Both the position numbers and the translations under genes were made by a program. From Candidatus Bathyarchaeota archaeon (lineage in GTDB: Archaea; Thermoproteota; Bathyarchaeia; TCS64), in contig JAGTRB010000012.1 in NCBI GenBank assembly GCA_018396865.1, positions 1 to 64,000 on the forward strand: a DNA stretch of 64,000 nucleotides, written 5' to 3'. This document shows positions 7,515 through 15,278 of the stretch, piece by piece. Each line of letters begins with the position of its first letter. Positions within the stretch are counted from its first letter, which is position 1. Below the pieces are notes generated by a model. It made no database searches. It was not told the DNA's origin and saw nothing but the letters and a program-made list of their open reading frames with translations.

Positions 7515-9386
7515 TTAATCTATTATTTTTGTATTTCTTAGTTTGTTTTCAACACTCTCTAATCCAAGTTTTCGAAGAGTTTCTGGCTTTGGAACGCCTC
7601 TTTCATCCCATCCCACCAGTTTATAGTATTCTTGCTTCTCTCTTTCGAACTGGTTTCTGTCGACTGTTTTGCCCTTATATGGGCCTGAGGGCAAGGGCTC
7701 CCAGAATCTGGGTGGGTTCTCATCATCTATTCCCGGCCTCCAGTTTATATCAGGCCCGCCTATAAGGAGCATGGCTCTCTGGATCTGCAGTATCCTCAGA
7801 GCCTTCTCCTCGTACCACTCTTCCCTGGTCAATCTGAAACCTGTTACTGCCTCGTAGAGCTGCAGGATCTCTTCAACCTCGATGTCGAAGGTTGTGAAGG
7901 TGCAACATGTTGCGGAGTCCGACAGTATTGATGAGGCCTCGCCGCTTCCATACTCCCTGATGGAGGCGAGAGAGGTATGGTCTCCCGCTTGAACGGAGCA
8001 GGCATATGATATATTCTTTGCAAAGTCCTCCCCGCTTCTGATCCCGTGTGCTCCAATCGCTACGCCCTTCTCGTGGACGGCGTATTGGAGGAGGTTAACC
8101 CCCTTGATTTGGCTGAGCTTCAGGGCGGCTCTGTATACCCCCTCAGCGAGGATGCCTCCTATACCCTCCCTGCGTGCCACCTTCTCGGCCAGTGAGGTGA
8201 AGGCCTCAGTATTCCCCCAACTGAGTTCTAGGCCTCCCAGCTCCTCCCTAGTTAATATTCCCCTCTGATATAGCTCCGCTGCAAATCCCAAGACCGCACC
8301 GCCCTGTATTCCGCAGAGGCCTAAGTCGTTTGCGATGTATGATATGTAGATGTTATCCTCAGGTCTGAATATTCCAAGGTTCGTGCCCATGTATGCCTCA
8401 AACTCATAGTCTGGATTGTCGCATATCGCCCCTGCAAATTTCCCAGATCTTATCACCGAGAGTTTAAGACATGTAACAGGGCAGCCGAAGTCTCCCCAAT
8501 ACCTTTTAACCCAGTATTTATCGAACTCCTCCCCCTTGAAACTCTCCACATTGTGCCATTCCTCCTGCCAGTTCCTTATAGGCTCCGAGCTGGTTTCAGC
8601 CCCAAAGTGGTAGCCGCCCCTACCCGTCCCCCACCTCCTGAAATCCTCTATCTCGAAATTCCTCCTGGAAAACTCATCAAACAGTTGGATCGCCTTTTCC
8701 ATATCGTGAGCCTCAGGGAGGGGTCCGAACCCCTTCACTACGATCGCCTTTAGATTCTTTGAGCCCATCACCCCGCCATATCCGCCATACCCAGCCCCAT
8801 GGGCGTATTTGGAGACCACCGCAGCAACCCTAGTCCTGTTCTCTCCAGCGGGGCCGATATAGAGGATTGATGGCTCCTTCACCTCCCCATAATTCGGCCT
8901 AAGCCTCTTTATATCTTCAACAGACCTCTTTACCAGATGCTTTAATGTCTCCCTACCTCCTTTGCCCCATATAGAGGTAGCATCCCTGATCTCGATCTGA
9001 CCATCGCATACGAGGATGTAGCTAGGCCTCTCGGCCCTCCCGGTTATTATTAAGCCGTCATATCCGGCGCACTTCAGATCTACACCGAACTCTCCCGCTA
9101 TGGTGGAACCGATCATCCCATTGCTCTGAGGAGACTTCCCAGAGATACAGACCTTCGTTCCAGGAATAAACCCAGTCAGGGGCCCGGTTAACACTAGAAG
9201 AATATTATCGGGGGAGAAGGGGTCTATCTCCTCCCATCTTTCGCCAATCCTATCCCAGAGGATCTTCGCAGCCAAGCCCCTCCCCCCGATATAATCCCGC
9301 AGAACCTCATCGGAGAAGCTCGTCTCCTTAACAGATCCCTCCGTGAGGTCTACCTCTAGAAAGTTACCCGCATATCCCATCATCAA
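7515..9386 (-). CDS. Aldehyde:ferredoxin oxidoreductase family protein (tungstopterin), paralogue 1
   Basis: A 623-residue AOR-family enzyme, expected to oxidise an aldehyde (or catalyse a related reaction) with a tungsto-bispterin and a 4Fe-4S cluster and to pass electrons to ferredoxin. Family features include GYAGNFLEVDL at the start, GGRGLAAK at 34-41, GPLTG at 68-72 and MGSKNLKA at 208-214. The cluster site differs from the Cys-x2-Cys-x3-Cys of Pyrococcus AOR: the first position is Asp299, with Cys302 and Cys306 following. The late Cys is present as Cys494/495. The ATG overlaps the stop of the upstream polyferredoxin gene (ATGA), so the two are translationally coupled and probably form one complex. 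The substrate is unknown. Confidence 0.88.
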   Translation of the reverse strand: MMMGYAGNFLEVDLTEGSVKETSFSDEVLRDYIGGRGLAAKILWDRIGERWEEIDPFSPDNILLVLTGPLTGFIPGTKVCISGKSPQSNGMIGSTIAGEFGVDLKCAGYDGLIITGRAERPSYILVCDGQIEIRDATSIWGKGGRETLKHLVKRSVEDIKRLRPNYGEVKEPSILYIGPAGENRTRVAAVVSKYAHGAGYGGYGGVMGSKNLKAIVVKGFGPLPEAHDMEKAIQLFDEFSRRNFEIEDFRRWGTGRGGYHFGAETSSEPIRNWQEEWHNVESFKGEEFDKYWVKRYWGDFGCPVTCLKLSVIRSGKFAGAICDNPDYEFEAYMGTNLGIFRPEDNIYISYIANDLGLCGIQGGAVLGFAAELYQRGILTREELGGLELSWGNTEAFTSLAEKVARREGIGGILAEGVYRAALKLSQIKGVNLLQYAVHEKGVAIGAHGIRSGEDFAKNISYACSVQAGDHTSLASIREYGSGEASSILSDSATCCTFTTFDIEVEEILQLYEAVTGFRLTREEWYEEKALRILQIQRAMLLIGGPDINWRPGIDDENPPRFWEPLPSGPYKGKTVDRNQFEREKQEYYKLVGWDERGVPKPETLRKLGLESVENKLRNTKIID

Positions 9387-9916
9387 CCTTCAACCTCCCT
9401 AGCGATCTCCTCACCGAATAGCCTCCTCGCAACCGCCGAGGTCAGGATCTCAGGGGTCTTCGCATAAAGCCTATATGAGAACCCTTCAACCCTGGGCACA
9501 GCCCTCAAGGCGTTCCATCTCCCCATCCTGCAAGCCTCAACACACCTCGGATCCCCATCACACAGGTCGCATATGACAATATGATCTTTTCTAGGATGTA
9601 GGTGGGGGACCCTTCCCGGGCAGGCAGTTATGCAAACCCCGCATGAAGTACACCTCGAGGCATCAACCCTCACAGCACCCGTCTCTGCATCAGCTGATAA
9701 CGCTCCGGAAGGGCAGGCGTTCACGCAAGGATAGTCTTCACATTGAAAACAGAGATGAGGAATCTCAACTCCCGGAATTAACATGAAGACCCTCACCCTA
9801 GAAGCCTCGGGCCAGACCCTACCCTCATGATACAATGAGCAGGCTATCTCACACCTCCTGCAACCGCTACAACTCTCATAATCCCTTTCGATCCAAATCC
9901 TTCTAGCTCCAACCAT
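9383..9916 (-). CDS. Four-cluster ferredoxin subunit partnering the AOR
   Basis: An iron-sulfur electron-transfer subunit of the HycB/NrfC/DmsB type with four Cys groups: CSGCRRCEIAC, CFQCEDYPCVNAC, CTSCGVCITAC and CDLCDGDPRCVEAC, enough for four 4Fe-4S clusters. It should carry electrons from the AOR active site to a soluble ferredoxin or other acceptor, like the small Fe-S subunits of WOR5- and BamC-type systems. I start it at the ATG at 9916 because GAGGTG lies about 8 bases upstream; a TTG at 9952 is in frame but has no such site. An AT-rich TATA-like stretch at about 9960-9980 is the likely promoter of the two-gene unit. It is closely similar to the protein at 54458-54976. Confidence 0.88.
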   Translation of the reverse strand: MVGARRIWIERDYESCSGCRRCEIACSLYHEGRVWPEASRVRVFMLIPGVEIPHLCFQCEDYPCVNACPSGALSADAETGAVRVDASRCTSCGVCITACPGRVPHLHPRKDHIVICDLCDGDPRCVEACRMGRWNALRAVPRVEGFSYRLYAKTPEILTSAVARRLFGEEIAREVEG

Positions 9917-10036
9917 CAATGGCACCTCACATATGGATTTGATCAGGATCAATGGAATTATAGATTTAAAAAATTTTAAAAAGGCCCCGTTAAACGAAAA
10001 AGTTGCTTAATTAATCTTTTTTGGGAATAAATTTCT

Positions 10037-10170
10037 TGGTGGGGCCGGAAGGATTTGAACCCTCGACATTCGGGTTTCCTCTCCAAAAGCTCTTCATCCC
10101 GTCGCCGGTCAGCAAACCCTAATCCTTGTCTTCTGGAGCCCGACGTCATACCTGGCTAGACCACGGCCCC
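10037..10170 (-). tRNA. tRNA-Trp (CCA) with intron
   Basis: Read on the minus strand, a 7-bp acceptor stem (GGGGCCG/CGGCCCC), D arm, anticodon stem TCGGG/CCCGA, loop CTCCAG+A with anticodon CCA, and T arm GAGGG-TTCAAAT-CCTTC fold normally. The 3' CCA is encoded (10037-10039). A 57-base intron (about 10076-10132) follows position 37, the usual place in archaeal tRNA-Trp. The intron start and end (CAGAAG and CTTTTG) can extend pairing with the anticodon. A TATA-like run at about 10193-10205 lies 25 bases upstream. Confidence 0.93.
10076..10132 (-). other. Intron of tRNA-Trp
   Basis: A 57-base insert between positions 37 and 38 of tRNA-Trp. CTTTTGGAG near its 3' end can pair over 9 bp (one G-U) with the anticodon and intron start. 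I could not draw a strict bulge-helix-bulge, so the exact cut sites are uncertain by a base or two. CTGA and GATGAAG occur inside, reminiscent of box D and a weak box C, but the insert is much shorter than the C/D-RNA introns of euryarchaeal tRNA-Trp. Confidence 0.75.
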
Positions 10171-10192
10171 TCCAGAATGGCTAACCCACCAT

Positions 10193-10205
10193 CCAATATA
10201 TATTT
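10193..10205 (-). promoter_or_regulatory. TATA box of tRNA-Trp
   Basis: An AATATATATTTTT run about 25 bases before the mature 5' end of tRNA-Trp, the expected distance for an archaeal promoter. Confidence 0.55.
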
Positions 10206-10252
10206 TTTAGGATTTCTTCTCGATCGAATGCATTGGAGCCTTTTGAGAAGCA

Positions 10253-10265
10253 AAAGATTTAAACG
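10253..10265 (+). promoter_or_regulatory. TATA box of 5S rRNA
   Basis: AAGATTTAAACGA is centred about 27 bases upstream of the 5S rRNA 5' end at 10287. A separate promoter fits a 5S gene that is not part of a 16S-23S operon. Confidence 0.6.
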
Positions 10266-10286
10266 AGCCCTTCATGCCCTTTTTAT

Positions 10287-10409
10287 GGGCTACCGGCCAA
10301 AGGGCGTGGGAACCACCTGAACCCATACCGAACTCAGAAGTTAAACCACGCTCCGTCCACGGCGGTAGTGTTGTCTTCGGCGACGCGAAACCGTGGAAGC
10401 TGGTGGCCC
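10287..10409 (+). rRNA. 5S ribosomal RNA
   Basis: About 123 bases with the 5S core: CCTGAACCCATACCGAACTC and CAGAAGTTAAAC in the loop B/C region, and ends GGGCTACCGG and CTGGTGGCCC that pair over 10 bp. No 16S or 23S rRNA is nearby, so this is an isolated 5S gene with its own promoter, common in TACK archaea. It is transcribed divergently from tRNA-Trp. Confidence 0.95.
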
Positions 10410-10486
10410 CCCATACTTACGAATAATCCTCCTTCCCCCTTTTCCCTCGCCCCTCCGGTTTAAGACTGAGAATTACCTGTTTTGAG

Positions 10487-11662
10487 TTGAAGAGGAAATT
10501 AATGTTTATAACCTTGTGGCTAGATTCAACTGAAGTGGTTAGGGTGATATCTTCGGCCGGGCAGCTATTCCAGCCTCAGACTGAGCTGGGGACGATCATA
10601 CAAGTGATAATCAGCATAGCCTTCATCACCTACATCTTCTACGCCCAGAGGATCCAGAGCTTAACCATGCTAAGGCAGATCGAGGGGACCCTGAGGAGGG
10701 TTAAGGCCATCAGGGATGAGGGGAGGAGGATATCCATCGAGACGATAAAGGAGGTGGGGAAGCCCCCGAGTGACCCTACCCCCCAGGTGGAGCGCCTCCT
10801 TGAGAGCTTCTTCATCTCGCCAACGGACCTAGACCCCGCCGGGATTGTCTGGAAGCTGGAGCAGCTGCTCAACGTGAGGGAGAGGAAGTTTAGGGCTGAT
10901 GTTAGGGCTATAGCGCCGAACGCCTCTGAGAGCGAGGCACACAACATCGAGAACCTTTTGGAGGCCTCTCAGGCCCTCAACGTCTTCTATAAGGTCATCC
11001 GCCACTACTACCTTCTCGGAAGGAAGACCATGAACATCTACATCATCATGCAGATCCACATGATCCTCCCCCTAGTTATGAGGGAGGTCGAGGCCTTCTC
11101 CTCCGCCATACAGGCCTTCCAGCAGGGGATGCCCATAGGGGATGGGGTTGGAGCCCTGACAGCTGCAAAGATGATGTATGGCCATCCATACAAGGAGGTC
11201 GCTGAGGATTTCATAGCGGCTGAGGTGCCTATGGATGGGAGGGAGCTGATAGTGATCAAGGCAACTGGGCCAGGGGGGAATGTTGGGAAGCCCGCTGAGG
11301 CGATAGAGGCCATCCTCAGGGAGAGGAAGGGGGAGGTCAAGGCCATAGTGATGATCGACGCCGCAGCCAAGCTCGAGGGGGAGCAGACGGGGGAGGTCGC
11401 TGAAGGGGTTGGGGCGGCCATCGGGGGCATAGGGGTGGAGAAGTTCAAGATAGAGGAGGCTGCCAAGGCCTACAACGTTCCGTTGTATGCTGTGGCCATA
11501 AAGGTCGACATCACGGATGTCGTAGCCCCCATGAGGGAGGAGCTCTTCGAGGCCACGGATAGGGCTGTCGAGGCGGTTAAGAGGATCATCTCGGAGAGGA
11601 CGAGTGAGGGGGATGTGGTCATAGTGGCGGGGATCGGGAACACTGTAGGCATAGCCCAGTAG
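10487..11662 (+). CDS. DUF1512 family protein
   Basis: A 391-residue protein with one N-terminal membrane segment (about 35-55, reading TIIQVIISIAFITYIFYAQ) and a large soluble domain. The pattern, with a conserved block ending GDVVIVAGIGNTVGIAQ, is that of the archaeal DUF1512 family, whose function is unknown. The C-terminal text (ATGPGGNVGKPAEAI, KVDITDVVAPM) suggests a nucleotide- or metal-binding fold, but no catalytic motif is clear. It is followed after 9 bases by a membrane zinc-ribbon protein on the same strand, and that gene converges on map. The 5' part is preceded by the 5S gene. Confidence 0.7.
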   Translation: MKRKLMFITLWLDSTEVVRVISSAGQLFQPQTELGTIIQVIISIAFITYIFYAQRIQSLTMLRQIEGTLRRVKAIRDEGRRISIETIKEVGKPPSDPTPQVERLLESFFISPTDLDPAGIVWKLEQLLNVRERKFRADVRAIAPNASESEAHNIENLLEASQALNVFYKVIRHYYLLGRKTMNIYIIMQIHMILPLVMREVEAFSSAIQAFQQGMPIGDGVGALTAAKMMYGHPYKEVAEDFIAAEVPMDGRELIVIKATGPGGNVGKPAEAIEAILRERKGEVKAIVMIDAAAKLEGEQTGEVAEGVGAAIGGIGVEKFKIEEAAKAYNVPLYAVAIKVDITDVVAPMREELFEATDRAVEAVKRIISERTSEGDVVIVAGIGNTVGIAQ

Positions 11663-11671
11663 GGTGGGATC

Positions 11672-12088
11672 ATGGGTGATATGAGCAGTGGCAGGGGGGT
11701 CATCCCCCAAATCCCATGGGTCGTCATCCTAGGAGCCCTCGCCTTGGGGGTCTTCTCCCTCCTCAACCTATATCTGGGGTTTCAGGCCTATGCCTCGGGG
11801 AGGGCCGAGCAGGCAAGCTATTATATACTCATTGGATCTATGGGGTTCGCCGCTATGGGCTATATGTTCTTCAGGGCTAGGGCTCCACCCTTGAGGAGAG
11901 CGTTGATACCCCGGGTCGAGGTCGTGACGACCATAGAGTGTCCAAGCTGTGGGTTGAAGAGGGTAAGGAACTTCGAGAGGGGTGACTACATATTCAGGAG
12001 GGATATCCCCTGCACGAAGTGTGGAGGGCAGGCGGTTATAACCAGGATCCACAGGAAGAGGCTGCCTGAGGAGGCTAGGCAGTTATGA
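11672..12088 (+). CDS. Membrane protein with C-terminal zinc ribbon
   Basis: A 138-residue protein with two membrane segments (about 17-37 and 48-67) and a cytosolic zinc ribbon formed by CPSCG and CTKCGG. The gene begins 9 bases after the DUF1512 gene, so the two are likely co-transcribed and may form a membrane complex. Its last 14 bases overlap the 3' end of map on the other strand. Zinc ribbons of this kind usually mediate nucleic-acid or protein contacts. No enzyme motif is seen and no family is recognised. Confidence 0.7.
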   Translation: MGDMSSGRGVIPQIPWVVILGALALGVFSLLNLYLGFQAYASGRAEQASYYILIGSMGFAAMGYMFFRARAPPLRRALIPRVEVVTTIECPSCGLKRVRNFERGDYIFRRDIPCTKCGGQAVITRIHRKRLPEEARQL

Positions 12089-12971
12089 CCTCACATCCAT
12101 CCTCTGTCACGATGAGCGAGTGCTCGGCTTGGGCGACGGGCCTGCGGCTCCTCTCCAGGAGCTGAGGGTATGAGTATATACATCTAGAGTCCACAAGTTC
12201 CATGAAGGCCTTCTCCCCCTCTTGACCCTGGAACCGCCTTGAGATCCACCTATGGGCGAAGGGGAGGGTTCTATACTCCGACTGGATGATCCTGAGCATC
12301 TCCCTGGCCATCTCCCCGCTCAGGGACCTCTTCTTCTTGAATATGTAAATGTTTCCTGGCGGCCCATCAACAACCTCACCAGATGCCTCTGGGAGGGTTG
12401 CGAAGGGCTCAACAGCGTAGAGGTCTCCAGCCCTGAGCCTGTGGAGGTGGGGCGAGGCCACATTGGGGATCGCCTCACCAGCATGTACTATGTAGCGGGC
12501 CATCCTATGCCCTGTCAGGTTCCTTACTGGAACTGCTCCCCTCCTCCTCATGGCTCGCTCTATAACGGATCCGATCTCGGAGGCCCTCACTCCCGCCCTT
12601 ATCCTCCTTATCGCCTCCTCTAAGGCCTCCTCAGCGGCCTCAATCAGCACTTCATATCTAGGATCCAAGCAGACTGTTGTTGCTGTATCAGCTATATATC
12701 CATCGATGTGGACTCCAAGGTCGACCTTCACTAGGCTCCCCTCGGGCACGGTCATTTGGTCTTGGGGCGGAGATGTGTAGTGGGCGGCCACATGATCGAT
12801 ATCGACGTTGCAGGGGAAGGCTGGCTGCCCTCCAAGTTCCCTGATCCAACACTCTACATCCTCACAGATCTGGATGACCTTCACCCCAGCCTCGATTCGG
12901 CTCCGAATCCTCTCCCTGACCTTGGAGGCGATGCGCCCAGCTCTCCTGATGGCGTCTAACGGATCCATCAA
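12075..12971 (-). CDS. map: Methionine aminopeptidase, type II
   Basis: A 298-residue pita-bread-fold metallopeptidase that removes N-terminal Met from new proteins. The two metal-binding Asp residues lie in VDLGVHIDGYIADTATT, the conserved His in LTGHRMARYIVHAGEAIP, and a metal Glu in the C-terminal SLIVTEDGCEVIT. The insert between the last His and Glu (EYRTLPFAHRWI) marks the type II, archaeal/eukaryotic class. Length is typical. The 3' end overlaps the zinc-ribbon gene on the opposite strand by 14 bases. Confidence 0.95.
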   Translation of the reverse strand: MMDPLDAIRRAGRIASKVRERIRSRIEAGVKVIQICEDVECWIRELGGQPAFPCNVDIDHVAAHYTSPPQDQMTVPEGSLVKVDLGVHIDGYIADTATTVCLDPRYEVLIEAAEEALEEAIRRIRAGVRASEIGSVIERAMRRRGAVPVRNLTGHRMARYIVHAGEAIPNVASPHLHRLRAGDLYAVEPFATLPEASGEVVDGPPGNIYIFKKKRSLSGEMAREMLRIIQSEYRTLPFAHRWISRRFQGQEGEKAFMELVDSRCIYSYPQLLERSRRPVAQAEHSLIVTEDGCEVITA

Positions 12972-13012
12972 AGGTCTCTCTCCGCCCCCGAACTCCTCGT
13001 GGTCGGCCTAGG

Positions 13013-13483
13013 CTACTTTACTACGAGGATGGGCTTTGTGCAGGAGTCCACCACCCTCCTGCTCGTGCTCCCCAACACCCAGCCCATTATCCCTCCTAAC
13101 CCCCTGCTCCCAACCACTATGAGGTCCACTCCCTCCTTATCCGCCGTCTCCACGATGGTTGAGGATGGCCTCCCCTCCTTGAGGATCCCATCCACCCTTA
13201 TCTCGGGGTGCGCCTCCTTAACAGCCCTGACTGCATCCTCCAGCACCTTCTCGTAGGCTGCCTTCGCCCTATCTCGATATCTATCCATCTCGGAGTAGAG
13301 GGTTGCTGGAACGGTTCCAACGCCCTCATTCGGGAATACTGGAAGGATCACCTTCGGGACTACAGCTAGGATCTTTAGTTCGGCCCCCCACTTCACGGAA
13401 AACTCGGCGGCGTACTTCAATGCCCTGTTAGATGGCTCAGAACCATCGACTGCGACGAGGATCTTCCTAAACATCTTCTCCAA
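13013..13483 (-). CDS. Universal stress protein (UspA family)
   Basis: A 156-residue protein with the Usp alpha/beta fold: the N-terminal ILVAVDGSEPSNRALKYA and the C-terminal ATP-binding motif G-x2-G-x9-G-S/T in GSRGLGGIMGWVLGSTS. Such proteins bind ATP and form dimers in stress adaptation; the target is unknown. The gene stands alone between map and the MBL hydrolase gene on the minus strand. Downstream of the Usp stop at 13013, map starts after 41 bases, so a shared message is possible. Confidence 0.9.
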   Translation of the reverse strand: MEKMFRKILVAVDGSEPSNRALKYAAEFSVKWGAELKILAVVPKVILPVFPNEGVGTVPATLYSEMDRYRDRAKAAYEKVLEDAVRAVKEAHPEIRVDGILKEGRPSSTIVETADKEGVDLIVVGSRGLGGIMGWVLGSTSRRVVDSCTKPILVVK

Positions 13484-13599
13484 GATATTCGGAGGTTGAA
13501 AGGCTATTTAATTCCATCGCACGGGTCAAAACCCTTATTAAAACTGGGATGTGACTTGAAAATAAAAGATGGATCTTTTTCATCTTTTCGTTATAGGGG

Positions 13600-14514
13600 T
13601 CACCTCGGGGAGACTATCAGGGAGAATCTTCCATAATCATACCTTCTGATCCCCCCCTCCCCCTCCAAATACCTTCCGATGCCTGCCTTGATCTCCTCAG
13701 CGGCCTTTAAAACCTCTAGGAGGATCTCCTTCCCTATCCAGGGCTCGTTATGGCTGGGCATCAGCCTATCATAATGGGGGAAGAGGCCGATCAATCTTCT
13801 ATAACTCTCTATAAACCTCTCCAGGTCTCCCCCTGGGAGGTATGTGTATATAGCCCCGGTATAGAAGGTGTCCCCGGTCCATAGGAGGCGGGACTCCCTA
13901 TCAAGGAGGCATATGGAGTCGGGGGAGTGGCCGGGAGTGTGTATTACCTCAAGCCTCCTCCCGCCGAGGTCGATGACATCCCCATCCCTTAGCCAGCGTG
14001 TGACCCTGAAGGGGGGCACAAAGTAGGCTTCGGGGTTGAATCCCTCAGGGAACGGCTTCCAGACAAGCCCCTCAGAGAGGAGCTTAATGGCTTCCTCATG
14101 GCTGTACCCCTCCTCCGCCGCCCTCCTAGCCATTGGATGATCGAAGATGGCTACCTCCTCGAAGAGGTGGTTCTGGGCTACGTGGTCGATGTGGTGGTGA
14201 GTATTCACAACCATGATAGGCATGTCCGTGAACTCCCTTGATAGAGCCCTAATGTCCCCTATCCCGCACCCAGTGTCGATCAAGGCCGCCCTCTCCCTCC
14301 CCACCACGAGGTAGGAGATCGCCTCCTCGAACTGCCCCGGCTCGTAAAAGACGTAGACCCCAGGCTCCACCTTATAGACCTCAAACCATGGCTGACTTGA
14401 CTCAAGCCTCCTCAGGTGGGAGTAGACGGGCCTCGGAAGGGCCTCCCACCACCTAGAAGGCCTGACGACATCCCCCTCCCTACCCTCAGCGAGCCTCATC
14501 CTCAAAACCACCAC
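13600..14514 (-). CDS. Metallo-beta-lactamase fold hydrolase
   Basis: A 304-residue MBL-fold protein. The HxHxDH motif appears as THHHIDHVAQNH, with later metal ligands in HTPGHSPDSI, the Asp in WTGDTFYTGAI, and a final His in MPSHNEPW. It is of the glyoxalase-II-like type acting on thioester or ester substrates, but the family also includes lactonases and nucleases, so the substrate is open. Met6 (MRLAEG) is an alternative start. It is not obviously linked to its neighbours. Confidence 0.85.
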   Translation of the reverse strand: MVVLRMRLAEGREGDVVRPSRWWEALPRPVYSHLRRLESSQPWFEVYKVEPGVYVFYEPGQFEEAISYLVVGRERAALIDTGCGIGDIRALSREFTDMPIMVVNTHHHIDHVAQNHLFEEVAIFDHPMARRAAEEGYSHEEAIKLLSEGLVWKPFPEGFNPEAYFVPPFRVTRWLRDGDVIDLGGRRLEVIHTPGHSPDSICLLDRESRLLWTGDTFYTGAIYTYLPGGDLERFIESYRRLIGLFPHYDRLMPSHNEPWIGKEILLEVLKAAEEIKAGIGRYLEGEGGIRRYDYGRFSLIVSPR

Positions 14515-14615
14515 AAAGAGTCCACACCTCCCAATATTTAATTCATGGGTTCCAAGAATCCTGAGTTTACCATGGAGGCCCCTTGGTAGAAGCTATGCTC
14601 CTCCTTCCAAGGTTT

Positions 14616-14653
14616 AAGTAATACTTTTTAATAGTACTTCCTTTGATGAAGTA
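14616..14653 (+). promoter_or_regulatory. Promoter and operator of the vapBC pair
   Basis: A TATA-like run (TTTTTAATA, 14625-14633) is flanked by two inverted repeats of the same half-site: AAGTA-A-TACTT at 14616-14626, and TACTTC-7 bases-GAAGTA at 14635-14653, which reaches into the vapB start codon. Four copies of one half-site around the TATA box are what an autoregulated VapB-type antitoxin operon would show. Confidence 0.6.
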
Positions 14654-14880
14654 TGACTGAGGTCTCAGTCACTAGGAAGGGGCAGATAACCATACCCGTG
14701 GAGTTGAGGAGGAGGTTCAACATCGAGGAGGGATCGAAGGTTGAGGTTTTTGAGGAGGGGGGCCGCATCGTGATAAGAAAGCTCCAGAGCATATTCGACC
14801 TAGGCGGGAGCGGCGCTGGAAGGGGCGATGTGGAGGAGCTGAAGAGGGTGCTCGATCGGATGAGGGAGGAGGATGCCTGA
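14653..14880 (+). CDS. vapB: AbrB/VapB-type antitoxin
   Basis: A 75-residue swapped-hairpin AbrB/SpoVT DNA-binding protein. The first 47 residues hold the fold: VSVTRKGQITIPVELRRRF and GSKVEVFEEGGRIVIRKL. The C-terminal tail (about 55-75, charged and helical) would bind and block the toxin. Its last 8 bases overlap the PIN toxin gene, giving coupled translation. The ATG sits inside the second inverted repeat of the operator, supporting autoregulation by the VapBC complex. Confidence 0.88.
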   Translation: MTEVSVTRKGQITIPVELRRRFNIEEGSKVEVFEEGGRIVIRKLQSIFDLGGSGAGRGDVEELKRVLDRMREEDA

Positions 14881-15268
14881 GAGGAGCACCTATGACACCC
14901 GATTCTTTGTCGAATACTTCTACTCCGGCGACTCTGGCCTTCTGAGAAGGTTTAGGGAAGAGCTCAGGTCGGTGAGGGAGAGGATGGTCTCTTCGGTGAC
15001 GGTTCACGAGATCTATCGCATCAGCCTAGAGAAGGAAGGTAGAGAGGTCGCGGCCCTGAGGAGCGAGGCCATCCGTAGAGACTTCCGGATAGTTGATGTG
15101 AACTATGAGGTGGCCGTCAGGAGTGCGGAGCTGAGGAGCAGACATAGAATACCGATGGCCGACAGCATCATCGCAGCAACGGCTCAAATCCAGAAATCCA
15201 ATCTGGTCTCGGACGATCCTCACTTCAAAGAGATAGAAGACCTTAAGATAAGATGGCCCATCAAGTGA
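14873..15268 (+). CDS. vapC: PIN-domain toxin (VapC family)
   Basis: A 131-residue PIN ribonuclease. The acidic active-site set is complete: Asp8 (YDTRFF), Glu46 (VHEI), Asp97 (PMADSIIAA) and Asp114/115 (SDDPHF). It should cut RNA, probably tRNA or rRNA, when freed from the AbrB-type antitoxin encoded just upstream, whose gene overlaps it by 8 bases. All motifs are intact, in contrast to the decayed HepT/MntA pair and the PIN remnant elsewhere in the window. Confidence 0.88.
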   Translation: MPERSTYDTRFFVEYFYSGDSGLLRRFREELRSVRERMVSSVTVHEIYRISLEKEGREVAALRSEAIRRDFRIVDVNYEVAVRSAELRSRHRIPMADSIIAATAQIQKSNLVSDDPHFKEIEDLKIRWPIK

Positions 15269-15278
15269 AGGCGCCCCC

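Noticed and set aside
11038-11710. Long minus-strand frames over the DUF1512 gene
   Set aside because: Repetitive low-complexity Pro/Ser-rich shadows; the plus-strand protein has a proper fold pattern.
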